20,248 nucleotides of DNA from Treponema sp. (GTDB lineage: Bacteria > Spirochaetota > Spirochaetia > Treponematales > Breznakiellaceae): the NCBI GenBank assembly GCA_031277045.1, contig JAISLX010000014.1:1-20248 (forward strand), read 5' to 3'. Made by a program: the position numbers and the translations under genes. Numbering within the stretch: the first letter of the stretch is position 1; every line of letters starts with the position of its first letter. This document shows, one piece after another, positions 7,690 through 15,027 of this stretch. The notes under the pieces are model-generated. The model searched no databases. It saw nothing but the letters and a program-made list of their open reading frames with translations, and had not been told where the DNA came from.

Positions 7690-9861
7690 TTAAAAAACAG
7701 GCCCCCTGTTCCCGCCCGGAATTTCCATATTGCCAAAAGGACGGGCCCGTTCCAGGACACCGGCGATAAGGCGGTGTTCCGGAAGAAGAAGGCCGGGGTC
7801 CCGTTCCAAAATTGAAAACGCCTCACGGCGGGCTTTTTCAAGTTCGTCCGCATCCCGCACCGGATCGGCAAGCCCCAGCGGAAGATAGCCGGACTGTTCT
7901 ATCCCTGTAATTTGTCCGGGCCCCCGGAGTTTCAGGTCCTCCTCAGCAATCACAAATCCGTCAGTATGTTCCAGCATAACCATAAGCCGCTTTTTGCCGT
8001 CCTGGGTAAGATCGTCTGAGTACACAAGAAAACAGTAAGACTGTTCGGAACCCCGGCCTACGCGGCCCCGGAGCTGATGCAGGGCGGAAAGGCCAAAACG
8101 TTCCGCGTGTTCAACCACCATGCAGGTGGCGTTGGGCACGTCCACTCCCACCTCGACAACACTGGTGGCTGCCAGAACACGAATTCCGCCCCGGCGAAAA
8201 CGTTCCATGATGTCCTGTTTTTCTTCCTCGCCGATCCGCGAGTGAATCAGGGCCGCGGGGTACTGGGGGAACACTTCGTTCGCAAGCTTGCCGGCCATAG
8301 TTTGCGCGTCCTTTAGCTCCGCCGTGCGGCCCTCCTCCGCCGCCTCGATCAGTGGATAGACAAAGTAAGCCTGCCGGCCCCGGTCCAGTTCGTTCCGCAC
8401 AAAATCGTAAACTTTACCCTCGTTGGATTGCCGCGCCAGGTGGGTTTTAACAGTCTTGCGTCCGGGGGGAAGGTCCCGGATTACCGACACATCAAGATCG
8501 CCAAAAACCGTCAGGGCCAGAGTCCGGGGAATGGGGGTAGCGCTCATCATCAGGAGATCGGGGTGATCCCCCTTGCCCATGATACGGGACCGCTGAAGAA
8601 CCCCGAAGCGGTGCTGCTCATCCACCACCACAAGCCGCAGGCTAGAGTAAATTACGTCATCCGAAAACAGGGCGTGGGTTCCCAGGATTATGTCGATCCG
8701 GCCTTCGGCAAGCCCCTTGAGCAGTTCCTTCCGCCCTGAAGCTTTGATATTCCCTGTGAGGAAACTAAGCCGCAGGCCCAGTGGTTCCAGCAGCCGGGCG
8801 GCGTTTTCCGCATGCTGCCGGGCCAAAAGTTCCGTGGGCGCCAGAATTGCCGCCTGCCCGCCCCCCTCGACCGCCGCCAGGGCCGCCAGAAACGAGACGA
8901 GGGTTTTTCCCGAACCTACGTCCCCCTGCAGCAGCCGGGCCATAGGCACGGGACCGGCCATGTCCCGGTTGATTTCGGCAATGGCCCCCGCCTGGCCGGG
9001 AGTAAGCTTGAACGGAAGCCGCTCCACAAACCGCCGCTGCAGGGGGCTTAACCCCGCCGGTATCTTTTCAGCGTCCGCGTCTTGCCGCAGCCCGGGCGGC
9101 GTCTCCTTCGGGGCTTCTGAAACCGTCCCCTCCGGCGCCGCAGTCCGTCCGGGGCTGCGCCGGATGTTTCGCCGTTCCAGAGCCCGCCGCCCCACCAGAA
9201 TCTCCAGGTAGAAAAGTTCCCCGTAGATAAGGGTCCGCCTGGCCCTGGCCAACTCCTCCGTGGAGGCGGGAAAGTGAACAGCCCTAAGCGCCTGGGGCCG
9301 GGGCAAAAGCCCCTCTTTTTCGATGATTGTCTGGGGAAGTTCCTCATCAATACGGGAAAGACAGCTTTCCAGGGCCCGGCTTACCATGCGGCGGAATGCG
9401 GCCTGGTTAAACCCCGCGCCAAGAGGATAGATCGGCAGAATACCCCGCTCCTCCCCCTCATGCGAAATCTCAAACGAACCGGACTGTATCGTTCCGTATT
9501 TGTACTGAAAATGACCCCATAGATGGCAACGCGTCCCCGGCGTCAGTTGTTTTTCCAGGAACGGGCGGTTCCAGCAGAACAGTTCCGCCCTCGCGCTTTC
9601 GTCTTCCACCAGAACTTTGAGGGTCCGTTTCCGGCCAAAGCCGATCCAACTGTGGGCCAGAACCGTAACCGTTGTGTTCACCTGGGGCATCGCGGCAAAC
9701 CGCGCCAGGGGGACAACGCTTGTCCGGTCCTCCCAGTCCCGTGGAAAGTGGCAGATCAGGTCCGCCACGGTGTAGATTCCCATCTTTGCCAGAAGCGTAA
9801 CAGTAGTGGGACCAACGCCCCGGACCCGGCCGGCAGGTTCCTCAAGTTCCCGCAGAAACAT
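7690..9861 (-). CDS. recG: ATP-dependent DNA helicase RecG
   Basis: RecG remodels stalled replication forks and branch-migrates Holliday junctions. The 723-residue protein has the N-terminal wedge/OB region (GVGPTTVTLLAKMGIYTVADL near 15-35, HFPRDWEDR 38-46). This is followed by a superfamily 2 helicase core: Walker A GDVGSGKT (313-320), DEQH box (414-417), SATPIPRT (440-447), and later the LRGRVGR motif VI and the RGPG segment of the C-terminal domain. A charged, proline-rich stretch at about 235-272 lies between wedge and helicase domains and makes the protein slightly longer than usual. The ATG at 9861 has only a weak ribosome-binding site. The gene is divergent from ddl and may be co-transcribed with the efflux genes, since only 71 nt separate them. 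Confidence 0.97.
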   Translation of the reverse strand: MFLRELEEPAGRVRGVGPTTVTLLAKMGIYTVADLICHFPRDWEDRTSVVPLARFAAMPQVNTTVTVLAHSWIGFGRKRTLKVLVEDESARAELFCWNRPFLEKQLTPGTRCHLWGHFQYKYGTIQSGSFEISHEGEERGILPIYPLGAGFNQAAFRRMVSRALESCLSRIDEELPQTIIEKEGLLPRPQALRAVHFPASTEELARARRTLIYGELFYLEILVGRRALERRNIRRSPGRTAAPEGTVSEAPKETPPGLRQDADAEKIPAGLSPLQRRFVERLPFKLTPGQAGAIAEINRDMAGPVPMARLLQGDVGSGKTLVSFLAALAAVEGGGQAAILAPTELLARQHAENAARLLEPLGLRLSFLTGNIKASGRKELLKGLAEGRIDIILGTHALFSDDVIYSSLRLVVVDEQHRFGVLQRSRIMGKGDHPDLLMMSATPIPRTLALTVFGDLDVSVIRDLPPGRKTVKTHLARQSNEGKVYDFVRNELDRGRQAYFVYPLIEAAEEGRTAELKDAQTMAGKLANEVFPQYPAALIHSRIGEEEKQDIMERFRRGGIRVLAATSVVEVGVDVPNATCMVVEHAERFGLSALHQLRGRVGRGSEQSYCFLVYSDDLTQDGKKRLMVMLEHTDGFVIAEEDLKLRGPGQITGIEQSGYLPLGLADPVRDADELEKARREAFSILERDPGLLLPEHRLIAGVLERARPFGNMEIPGGNRGPVF

Positions 9862-9921
9862 GGTTCATGGTGCCAGCTTCATCTCCCAGACGCAAGAGAC
9901 AAAAAAGCCGAAGACCGGTTA

Positions 9922-9937
9922 CAAAACCCCGGTTTTG
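9922..9937. promoter_or_regulatory. dyad between recG and ddl
   Basis: CAAAACC and GGTTTTG form a perfect 7-bp dyad separated by two C. It sits between the divergent recG and ddl starts and just upstream of the putative ddl -10 box. Its position suits an operator, but with such a small centre it could also be a chance palindrome. No regulator is implied by the sequence. Confidence 0.3.
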
Positions 9938-9970
9938 AAGGGCAGCCACCTGTCTGCGTGCGCCCATTTG

Positions 9971-9979
9971 TGCTATACT
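9971..9979 (+). promoter_or_regulatory. candidate extended -10 promoter for ddl
   Basis: TGCTATACT contains a TGN extension followed by TATACT, five of six consensus bases. It ends 17 nt before the ddl ATG. No convincing -35 box is present at normal spacing, as is common for extended -10 promoters. Transcription would start close to 9986, leaving a very short leader. Confidence 0.4.
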
Positions 9980-9996
9980 CCGCTAAAGGCAAGGTG

Positions 9997-11127
9997 ATGG
10001 CAAAAAAAATCAATGTGGGAATCCTTTTTGGCGGCAAATCCGCTGAACACGAGGTGTCCCTTGAATCCGCGCGAAATGTTTACCAAGCCATAGACCGGGG
10101 CAGATTCAACCCCATCCTTATTGGCATAGACAAGTCGGGCCGGTGGTTCCTGCGGGAGGATTCCTGTTTCCTCCTGAACAGCGCCCCGCATGGGGAAGCC
10201 GGGCCAACCGGTAAGGGCAGCCCCATAACGCTGGCCCCCCGCGGCGGAGGCGCGCTGTCTCTCCTTGACGGTGGAAAAGCGGCGGAAATGCCCGTTCTGG
10301 ACGTGGTTTTTCCCATTCTCCACGGCCCGTTTGGGGAAGACGGCACAGTGCAGGGACTCCTCAAACTGGCCGGCATCCCCTTTGTCGGTTCCGGGGTTCT
10401 GGGATCGGCGCTGGGCATGGACAAGGACGTAATGAAGCGGCTCCTGCGGGATGCCGGTATCCCCATCGGCAAATTTCTGGCCCTGCGCGCCCACGAGAAA
10501 ATTCCATCATACCGGGAAGCGGCGGAAATTCTGGGATCGCCGGTGTTTATAAAACCCGCCAACATGGGATCATCCGTGGGCATTGCCAAAGTCCGCAGCC
10601 CGGAAGAATATCAAAACGCCGTTAAAGAAGCCTTTCGTTACGACAGTAAAATTGTGATCGAGGAATTTATCAAAGGCCGGGAACTTGAATGCGCGGTTCT
10701 GGGAAACGAGGAAGTTATCGCCTCTGACCCCGGGGAAGTGATTCCCCGCCACGAGTTCTACTCCTATGACGCCAAATATGTGGATGAACACGGGGCCGCC
10801 TTCGCTATTCCCGCGCCGCTAAGCGAAACCACAAAAGAGCGGGTGCGGGAACTGGCCGTTAAAACCTTTACAAGCCTCTGCTGCGAAGGCCTTTCCCGCG
10901 TCGATTTTTTTCTGCGCGAAAGCCCGGCCGACGAAAGCGGCGGCAGTATTACTGCGGATATTCTTGTCAACGAGATAAACACCATGCCCGGTTTTACGCG
11001 AATCAGCATGTACCCAAAACTCTGGGAAGCCGGCGGCATCTCCTACACGGAACTTATTACCCGCCTCATAGAACTGGCGATACGCCGCTTCCGCAGGGAA
11101 GAAAGCCTCGTTACCTCAAAGTTCTAA
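9997..11127 (+). CDS. ddl: D-alanine--D-alanine ligase
   Basis: An ATP-grasp ligase joining two D-alanines for the peptidoglycan precursor. The 376-residue protein starts MAKKINVGILFGG, with AAAGG 7 nt before the ATG. The frame is open far upstream of this, but that part is antisense to recG and has no homology. Conserved features are HEVSLESA (18-25), HGPFGEDG (109-116), the ATP-binding FIKPANMGSSVG (184-195), the omega-loop DAKY (258-261) and metal-binding VNEINTMPGFT (324-334). Lys260-Tyr261 is the pair found in D-Ala-D-Ala ligases, which argues against a D-lactate-specific enzyme. The length fits the DdlA-like group. It is the only intact plus-strand gene here and is followed by a long region of mobile-element remnants. 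Confidence 0.96.
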   Translation: MAKKINVGILFGGKSAEHEVSLESARNVYQAIDRGRFNPILIGIDKSGRWFLREDSCFLLNSAPHGEAGPTGKGSPITLAPRGGGALSLLDGGKAAEMPVLDVVFPILHGPFGEDGTVQGLLKLAGIPFVGSGVLGSALGMDKDVMKRLLRDAGIPIGKFLALRAHEKIPSYREAAEILGSPVFIKPANMGSSVGIAKVRSPEEYQNAVKEAFRYDSKIVIEEFIKGRELECAVLGNEEVIASDPGEVIPRHEFYSYDAKYVDEHGAAFAIPAPLSETTKERVRELAVKTFTSLCCEGLSRVDFFLRESPADESGGSITADILVNEINTMPGFTRISMYPKLWEAGGISYTELITRLIELAIRRFRREESLVTSKF

Positions 11128-11234
11128 AAAGCCCCACCCGTACCACAGACCGGCAGCCTCGCCCCGCCGCATCAGGCTGGCAGGTGTACTGTCCTTTGAA
11201 TGTTTTCCAAAAATCTTATGCGCTGATTTCAAAA

Positions 11235-11465
11235 TCAAATTATGCGGGGGTTAAAGTATTGTAAGTATTTTTGAGCGGCAGGACATAAAACAGCGGACAT
11301 TAAAACAAAAATCTTCTGAACTCTGACGGGCATCTTTTTTGGAATCAGATTGTCCTTCAAATGCGAATATGCCCGTTCAACGGTTGCTCTGATTTTATAC
11401 CGTTTCGCCGGATCAAGCCGGATGCCATTTTCGCTTTTTCCGGGATTTGGATCAATAACGGATAC
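11235..11465 (-). pseudogene. C-terminal fragment of a DDE transposase (IS4 superfamily, YREK type)
   Basis: Minus-strand translation gives 76 residues beginning VSVIDPNPGK and ending at a TGA at 11237-11235. The segment YKIRATVERAYSHLK fits the spacing Y-2-R-3-E-6-K that defines the C-terminal signature of IS4-superfamily transposases, with the catalytic Glu in it. The hydrophobic tail KIFVLMSAVL is also typical of such proteins. The rest of the transposase is absent: upstream, the frame continues only into unrelated sequence and a nested inverted repeat. No terminal repeats belonging to this element were found. It is a decayed fragment on the strand opposite to the neighbouring IS remnant, probably from a different insertion. 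Confidence 0.75.
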
Positions 11466-11500
11466 GCGCCGCCGCCGGAGAATGAATCTTTTTATTCGAA

Positions 11501-11592
11501 GCCGGGTCGAATACCCAAGAACCCGCCTTGCGGCAGGGGAGCTTTAGGGCTAATCTTTGAGCTGGCAAAAGGCGGCGGAGTTGAGACCCGGC
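11501..11592. repeat. nested imperfect inverted repeat
   Basis: Three pairs of arms are nested: GCCGGGTC (11501-11508) with GACCCGGC (11585-11592), CCGCCTT (11523-11529) with AAGGCGG (11569-11575), and AGCT (11540-11543) with AGCT (11560-11563). The whole unit can fold into one long interrupted hairpin on either strand. It abuts the truncated transposase fragment. It may be a REP-like or MITE-like element, or an end structure of an older insertion. Confidence 0.5.
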
Positions 11593-11652
11593 AGTAGAAT
11601 TGGACCAAAGGTCCGCAATTTCCTTGCGAACGAAGATACCCCACTGCTCTGC

Positions 11653-11671
11653 GCTAAACTTGACCCACAGA
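11653..11671 (+). repeat. left inner terminal inverted repeat
   Basis: GCTAAACTTGACCCACAGA, the perfect reverse complement of the right copy. It begins 10 bases inside the conserved outer block. Confidence 0.8.
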
Positions 11672-11735
11672 TTTCTCTCATTCTATACTTTTCCAGTAAT
11701 CTGAAAACTCTGGGGAAAAGCTGCAAGAGAAGAAC

Positions 11736-12059
11736 ATGGAAAAAACGACAACGCTTATCCTGATGTATTCAATCATGGCGGGAAAGATATTGAACATGAC
11801 CTATGCGGGGCGGCTGACACCCGAGTTGCCCTGTTCGCTGCTTTTGGGGGAAGATGAGTGGAAATTACTGTATTGTATAGCGAACAAGGTGAAGAAGGAA
11901 CCGAAGAAGCCGTACACGATGAAGGAGGCGGTAGATTATCTGGACTGGCTGGGAGGGCCGAAACGCGCTCCCAGTGACGGGCCGCCCGGAGTGAAGACAA
12001 TATGGATAGGACTTATGAAGCTGTATATCCTACTGGCCTACCGGGAGTACCTCACTTGA
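11736..12059 (+). pseudogene. C-terminal fragment of IS4/Tn5-type transposase
   Basis: The 107-residue frame matches the tail of IS4-family transposases. MYSIMAGKILNMTYAGR corresponds to the helix usually found as a run of Leu/Ile ending in a LGR-like motif. ELPCSLLLGEDEWKLLYC and the ending DGPPGVKTIWIGLMKLY are characteristic of the family C-terminus. All three catalytic DDE residues would lie upstream and are lost, so it cannot be active. The ATG at 11736 follows AGAGAAGAAC and could be translated, but it probably results from fusion of the IS leader to the 3' part of the gene. The stop at 12057-12059 lies just inside the right terminal repeat, as in an intact IS. Confidence 0.75.
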
Positions 12060-12060
12060 T

Positions 12061-12079
12061 TCTGTGGGTCAAGTTTAGC
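12061..12079 (-). repeat. right inner terminal inverted repeat
   Basis: TCTGTGGGTCAAGTTTAGC, the perfect reverse complement of the left copy at 11653-11671. The transposase fragment stop codon ends one base before it. Confidence 0.8.
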
Positions 12080-12103
12080 CCAAGGGGCGGGGTATCGTCG
12101 TTC

Positions 12104-12291
12104 TGTTGGGTATGGACCCGCTTGCGAATCAAAACTGTGAGAGTGGGCCTTTACCGCTGGAAGAGGTTCTGTGGCGATCTGTCTTGGACAGACTGCTGGC
12201 ATCGCAAAACTCCATGCCCACGCCTGACAACAACGGCCCTCTCTCACAGACGACACAACGCCCTTGCATGATTCACCGGACGCTGTGCCGG
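12104..12291. other. gene-free stretch, unidentified
   Basis: Between the miniature IS and the TPR gene stop nothing was recognised. A plus-strand frame runs through the first part of it and into the TPR gene in antisense, but it has no domain-like character. No hairpin with a T-run was found to end the ispG-TPR transcript. It may be older insertion debris. Confidence 0.35.
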
Positions 12292-13458
12292 CTACTCCCC
12301 CGCCGGAACGCTGACCCCGTCCAGTACGGGCCTGGAAAGCTGGCGCCCGGCCCGGCCGCTCCATTCCTGGGGGCCGGAAAGCGCGAGAAAATTCCAGATT
12401 CTTCTTGCCGCGGCGGATTTGCCGTTACCGTAAAACGCGTTCCCAAGGTAGTAAAGAACCCGGTAATATTCGGTTTCCGTCATGTACTGTTCGATGTCCC
12501 TTCGCGGATCCCTGCCGGATTCGGCAATGTCGCGTAACAGGACATCAAGCGTGGTAAAACGGTAGTCGTAATGTTGTCTTTTAAGGGCCTCTATGATAAC
12601 CGTGTTCTGAATAAGAAACGAAAAAAGAAGATGTTCAACGGCCCTGTTTTGCCTGTTTGAGCCGTAGTAGTAAAACCCCAGAAGCCTGTGGGCTTTTTCC
12701 AGATCCGCCCTGCCGTTACGGTACAACACCAAAAAACGGTCAAGGCCGTGGTCCGCGGCGTTGTTTATCATCACGCTTCTGGTCAGGTTTTCCTTGTTCC
12801 AGTCCTTGTCGGTTTCGAGGATTTCGTTAAGGTTTTTTTCCATCCCCGTGTAGTCCCGGCGCAGGGCGGATATATCCGCCATTTTATAAAGGATCTCAAG
12901 GCCAAAGCCGGATTCCTCTACCAATTCTCTGTAATCGTATGCTTTTTGGTACTGGACAAGGGCAATGCCGTATTCCCCCTCGGCGCGGTACACCTCGCCA
13001 ATCCAGTATTCGGCTTCGGGGTACTGTTTAAGGAGGCCAAGGCTTTCCAGGGCTTTTTGCGCGGAATTGCTCAGGGCCGCCCTGGGGAATTTATAGTACA
13101 GTTCGTTCAGGGCCTCCGCCGCCGCGACACGGAATTCTTTCTGGATATAGGTTTCCACAAGGCCCAGGTCGTCGCCCAGCCTTCGTACCTCGTAGAGCGA
13201 AAGAACAGAGATAAGATCCCGTTCGAACTTCGCGTATTTGTTTTCCTTTTCCCGGCGGGCTTCCTCGAAACACTCAAGGGCTTCCCCGTATTCCCCCTCG
13301 CGGAAAAACCGCTTCCCCTTTTCCAGGCTTAGCCAAAACGGTTCCGCGGCCCAGACAAGGCCGGAAACACACACAAAAACGGCGGCGAAAAAACACCGCC
13401 AAAAACTACGGTTTAATAAGTTTAAGCAGTTCTTCCTCAAAGGCCCTGTCAGCATCAT
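12292..13458 (-). CDS. exported TPR-like repeat protein of unknown function
   Basis: About 388 residues with a hydrophobic N-terminal segment (FWRCFFAAVFVCVSGLVWA) ending in a signal-peptidase-like A-A site, so it is probably periplasmic or membrane-tethered. The mature part is all-helical with TPR-like units: LEKGKRFFREGEYGEALECFEEA just after the signal, YWIGEVYRAEGEYGIALVQYQKA in the middle, and a further unit near RVLYYLGNAFYGNGKSAAA. TPRs mediate protein-protein contacts; no enzymatic motif is present. The start is uncertain: ATG at 13458 or 13455, or TTG at 13467 or 13440. All overlap the ispG end by 35-62 nt. The first TTG has AAGGA close by. It is probably co-transcribed with ispG, and its 3' end borders insertion debris, so truncation cannot be excluded. 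Confidence 0.75.
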   Translation of the reverse strand: MMLTGPLRKNCLNLLNRSFWRCFFAAVFVCVSGLVWAAEPFWLSLEKGKRFFREGEYGEALECFEEARREKENKYAKFERDLISVLSLYEVRRLGDDLGLVETYIQKEFRVAAAEALNELYYKFPRAALSNSAQKALESLGLLKQYPEAEYWIGEVYRAEGEYGIALVQYQKAYDYRELVEESGFGLEILYKMADISALRRDYTGMEKNLNEILETDKDWNKENLTRSVMINNAADHGLDRFLVLYRNGRADLEKAHRLLGFYYYGSNRQNRAVEHLLFSFLIQNTVIIEALKRQHYDYRFTTLDVLLRDIAESGRDPRRDIEQYMTETEYYRVLYYLGNAFYGNGKSAAARRIWNFLALSGPQEWSGRAGRQLSRPVLDGVSVPAGE

Positions 13459-14431
13459 CCGCGTCAATAGTCCTTAGCACGTTCCCGTGCCTGAAAATCA
13501 GCACCTTGTTGCCCGCCCCGGTTATTCCCAGGTCGGCGTGCCTTGCCTCCCCGGGGCCGTTTACCGCGCAGCCCATAACGGCTATGGTCAGGGGCTTTTC
13601 CAGGGCATAGAGCCGTTCCATCCAGCGCCCCGTAAAGGCGTGGGTGTCAAAACCGTTTCTGCCGCAGCGGGGACAGGAAACGATCAGCGCTCCCCGACGG
13701 GCCCTGTTACAACCGGCTTCGGCGGCGGCGTTGAGGATTTCCCTGGCGGCAATCACCTCGTTTTCCATCGTGTCCGAGAGGGATACCCGCAGAGTGTCGC
13801 CTATGCCCTCCGCCAGCAGCGGCAAAAGGGCCGCCGCGCTCCGTACCGATCCGGCGATCAGGGGCCCCGCCTCGGTTACCCCGATATGGAGGGGCGCGGC
13901 GCTTTGCCGCCTGAAAAGCCTGTTCGCCTTTATAGTATCGGCAATTCCCGATGCTTTCATTGATACCACAAAGTTTGTAAAGCCGAATTCCTCAAATACC
14001 GCCGCCTCTTCCAGGGCCGCCTCCGCCAGGGCCTCGGCCCGGCCGATGTTGCCGGCATCAAGCTTTTCCCGCAGCGGCGGGGGGAGGCTTCCCGCGTTGA
14101 CGCCGATACGGACGGGGACTTTTTTCGCGGCGGCTTTGGAAAGAACCGCCTCCACCCTGTCTTTCCGGCCTATGTTGCCGGGGTTCAGACGGAGTTTGGC
14201 TATGGGAAAATCAAGACAGCGGAGGGCGATCCGGTAATCAAAGTGAATGTCCGCGCACAGGGGCATCGAAACCCGTGAAGCCAGACGCCCCAGGGTTTCG
14301 GCGGCCTCCATGCCGGGAACGGCGAAACGAAGCAGATCGCAGCCGATGGCGGAAAGCGCCTCGATGCGCCGCGCGACGGCCTTTCCGGCCTCCCCCTCGA
14401 TACCGGCGGGCTCAAGCTTTTCTTTCCACAT
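13406..14431 (-). CDS. ispG: 4-hydroxy-3-methylbut-2-enyl diphosphate synthase (IspG/GcpE)
   Basis: IspG converts MEcPP to HMBPP in the MEP isoprenoid pathway using a [4Fe-4S] cluster. From the first ATG the protein has 341 residues. A TIM-barrel part contains AVPGMEAAETL, ADIHFDYRIAL (60-70) and LRLNPGNIG (80-88). The C-terminal cluster domain has C253-x2-C256 and C288 in MGCAVNGPGE, with Glu295. The family N-terminus is missing from this frame start, yet it is encoded directly upstream: codons from about 14512 to 14432 give residues ending SVSIGGDNPIAVQTM, the expected first strand. That extension contains no ATG, GTG or TTG before an in-frame TGA at 14524-14522. The ATG at 14431 has no ribosome-binding site. 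The true start is therefore probably non-canonical or coupled to the atpK stop (14511-14513). Function is clear; the 5' end is not. Confidence 0.9.
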   Translation of the reverse strand: MWKEKLEPAGIEGEAGKAVARRIEALSAIGCDLLRFAVPGMEAAETLGRLASRVSMPLCADIHFDYRIALRCLDFPIAKLRLNPGNIGRKDRVEAVLSKAAAKKVPVRIGVNAGSLPPPLREKLDAGNIGRAEALAEAALEEAAVFEEFGFTNFVVSMKASGIADTIKANRLFRRQSAAPLHIGVTEAGPLIAGSVRSAAALLPLLAEGIGDTLRVSLSDTMENEVIAAREILNAAAEAGCNRARRGALIVSCPRCGRNGFDTHAFTGRWMERLYALEKPLTIAVMGCAVNGPGEARHADLGITGAGNKVLIFRHGNVLRTIDADDADRAFEEELLKLIKP

Positions 14432-14510
14432 GGTCTGGACGGCTATGGGATTATCCCCGCCTATCGAGACAGACCGTACTCCGTCAAACGCGCCGAAAGA
14501 AACCGTAAGC

Positions 14511-14948
14511 TTACAGGCTGATCATCGAAAGAACCATCGCGAAAATGGCGACGGTTTCGCAGACGCCGACTATCATCATATAGTTGGCAAAACCCTTGCC
14601 GGTTTCCCCGGCGGCGTCGGCCCCGGCGGCCCCGGCCTGTCCCTGGGCAATAGCGGAAAACGCCATGGCAAGCCCCGACGCGATACCGATACCGAGGTAC
14701 AGCAGGCCGTTTTCCGGGTTGGCTATGGCCGCCGGTTTCATAAACAGAAAGCCCAGAATATAGCCGTAGAAGGTCTGCGTTAAAGGCGCCCCGCCGAAAA
14801 CCAACAGAGTCATCGGGGCCGGCCTGTTACCGATATAGCACTTTTTCCACGCGCCGATAACCGCCTGCCCGGCAATGCCGATCCCGATTGCCGAACCAAT
14901 CGCGGCAATACCCATTACCACACCGGCGCCTATGAAGCCTAAATTCAT
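14511..14948 (-). CDS. atpK: V-type ATP synthase subunit K (proteolipid)
   Basis: The membrane rotor ring subunit, 145 residues with two tandem helical hairpins, so it is the duplicated V-type form rather than the 8-kDa F-type. Hairpin 1 covers about 4-32 and 45-70; hairpin 2 covers 82-104 and 121-143. The ion-carrying carboxylate is Glu131 in VCETVAIF of the last helix. Thr57-Gln58 and Tyr61 in LTQTFYG and Gln102 in AIAQGQAG correspond, within one residue of spacing, to the Na+ ligands known from Enterococcus hirae NtpK. This suggests Na+ rather than H+ coupling. The first hairpin has no carboxylate in its second helix, also as in NtpK. AGGAG stands 5 nt before the ATG. It is the last ATPase gene and follows a hairpin in the 94-nt gap after atpI. 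Confidence 0.95.
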   Translation of the reverse strand: MNLGFIGAGVVMGIAAIGSAIGIGIAGQAVIGAWKKCYIGNRPAPMTLLVFGGAPLTQTFYGYILGFLFMKPAAIANPENGLLYLGIGIASGLAMAFSAIAQGQAGAAGADAAGETGKGFANYMMIVGVCETVAIFAMVLSMISL

Positions 14949-15008
14949 ACCTTTCTCCTATTTTGAAGTCCCCGGACCAGCCGGAGCGACTCCTCTTGTT
15001 TAAAATAT

Positions 15009-15027
15009 GAGTTTCCGATGGAAACTC
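15009..15027 (-). terminator. hairpin between atpI and atpK
   Basis: A perfect 8-bp stem, GAGTTTCC and GGAAACTC, with a 3-nt loop lies 15 nt after the atpI stop. On the minus strand it is followed by ATATTTT, a weak T-tract. It resembles a leaky attenuator or an RNA-processing and stabilising stem. Either could set the level of the proteolipid relative to the upstream subunits. Confidence 0.5.

Larger units (their letters stand above)
11628..12103 (+). mobile_element. internally deleted IS4-family element (476 bp)
   Basis: Both ends carry matching inverted sequences in two blocks. The outer block is GAACGAAGATACCCC (11628-11642) against 12089-12103, 14 of 15 matching. The inner block is GCTAAACTTGACCCACAGA (11653-11671), a perfect match to 12061-12079. 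The spacer between blocks is not conserved. Between the ends lie about 64 nt of leader and the last part of an IS4/Tn5-like transposase. A complete element of this family would be around 1.4-1.7 kb, so about 1 kb including the catalytic core is missing. I found no target-site duplication. It could only move if a complete relative supplied transposase. Confidence 0.7.

Noticed and set aside
9523..9996. Long N-terminal extension of ddl
   Set aside because: The extension is antisense to recG and lacks homology; the ATG at 9997 gives the normal Ddl N-terminus with a ribosome-binding site.
11154..11179. Hairpin CAGCCT/AGGCTG after ddl as a terminator
   Set aside because: Only a 6-bp stem with a 14-nt loop and no T-run immediately after it.
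12106..12537. 143-codon plus-strand frame after the miniature IS
   Set aside because: Most of it is antisense to the TPR gene, and the unique part shows no recognisable domain or good ribosome-binding site.
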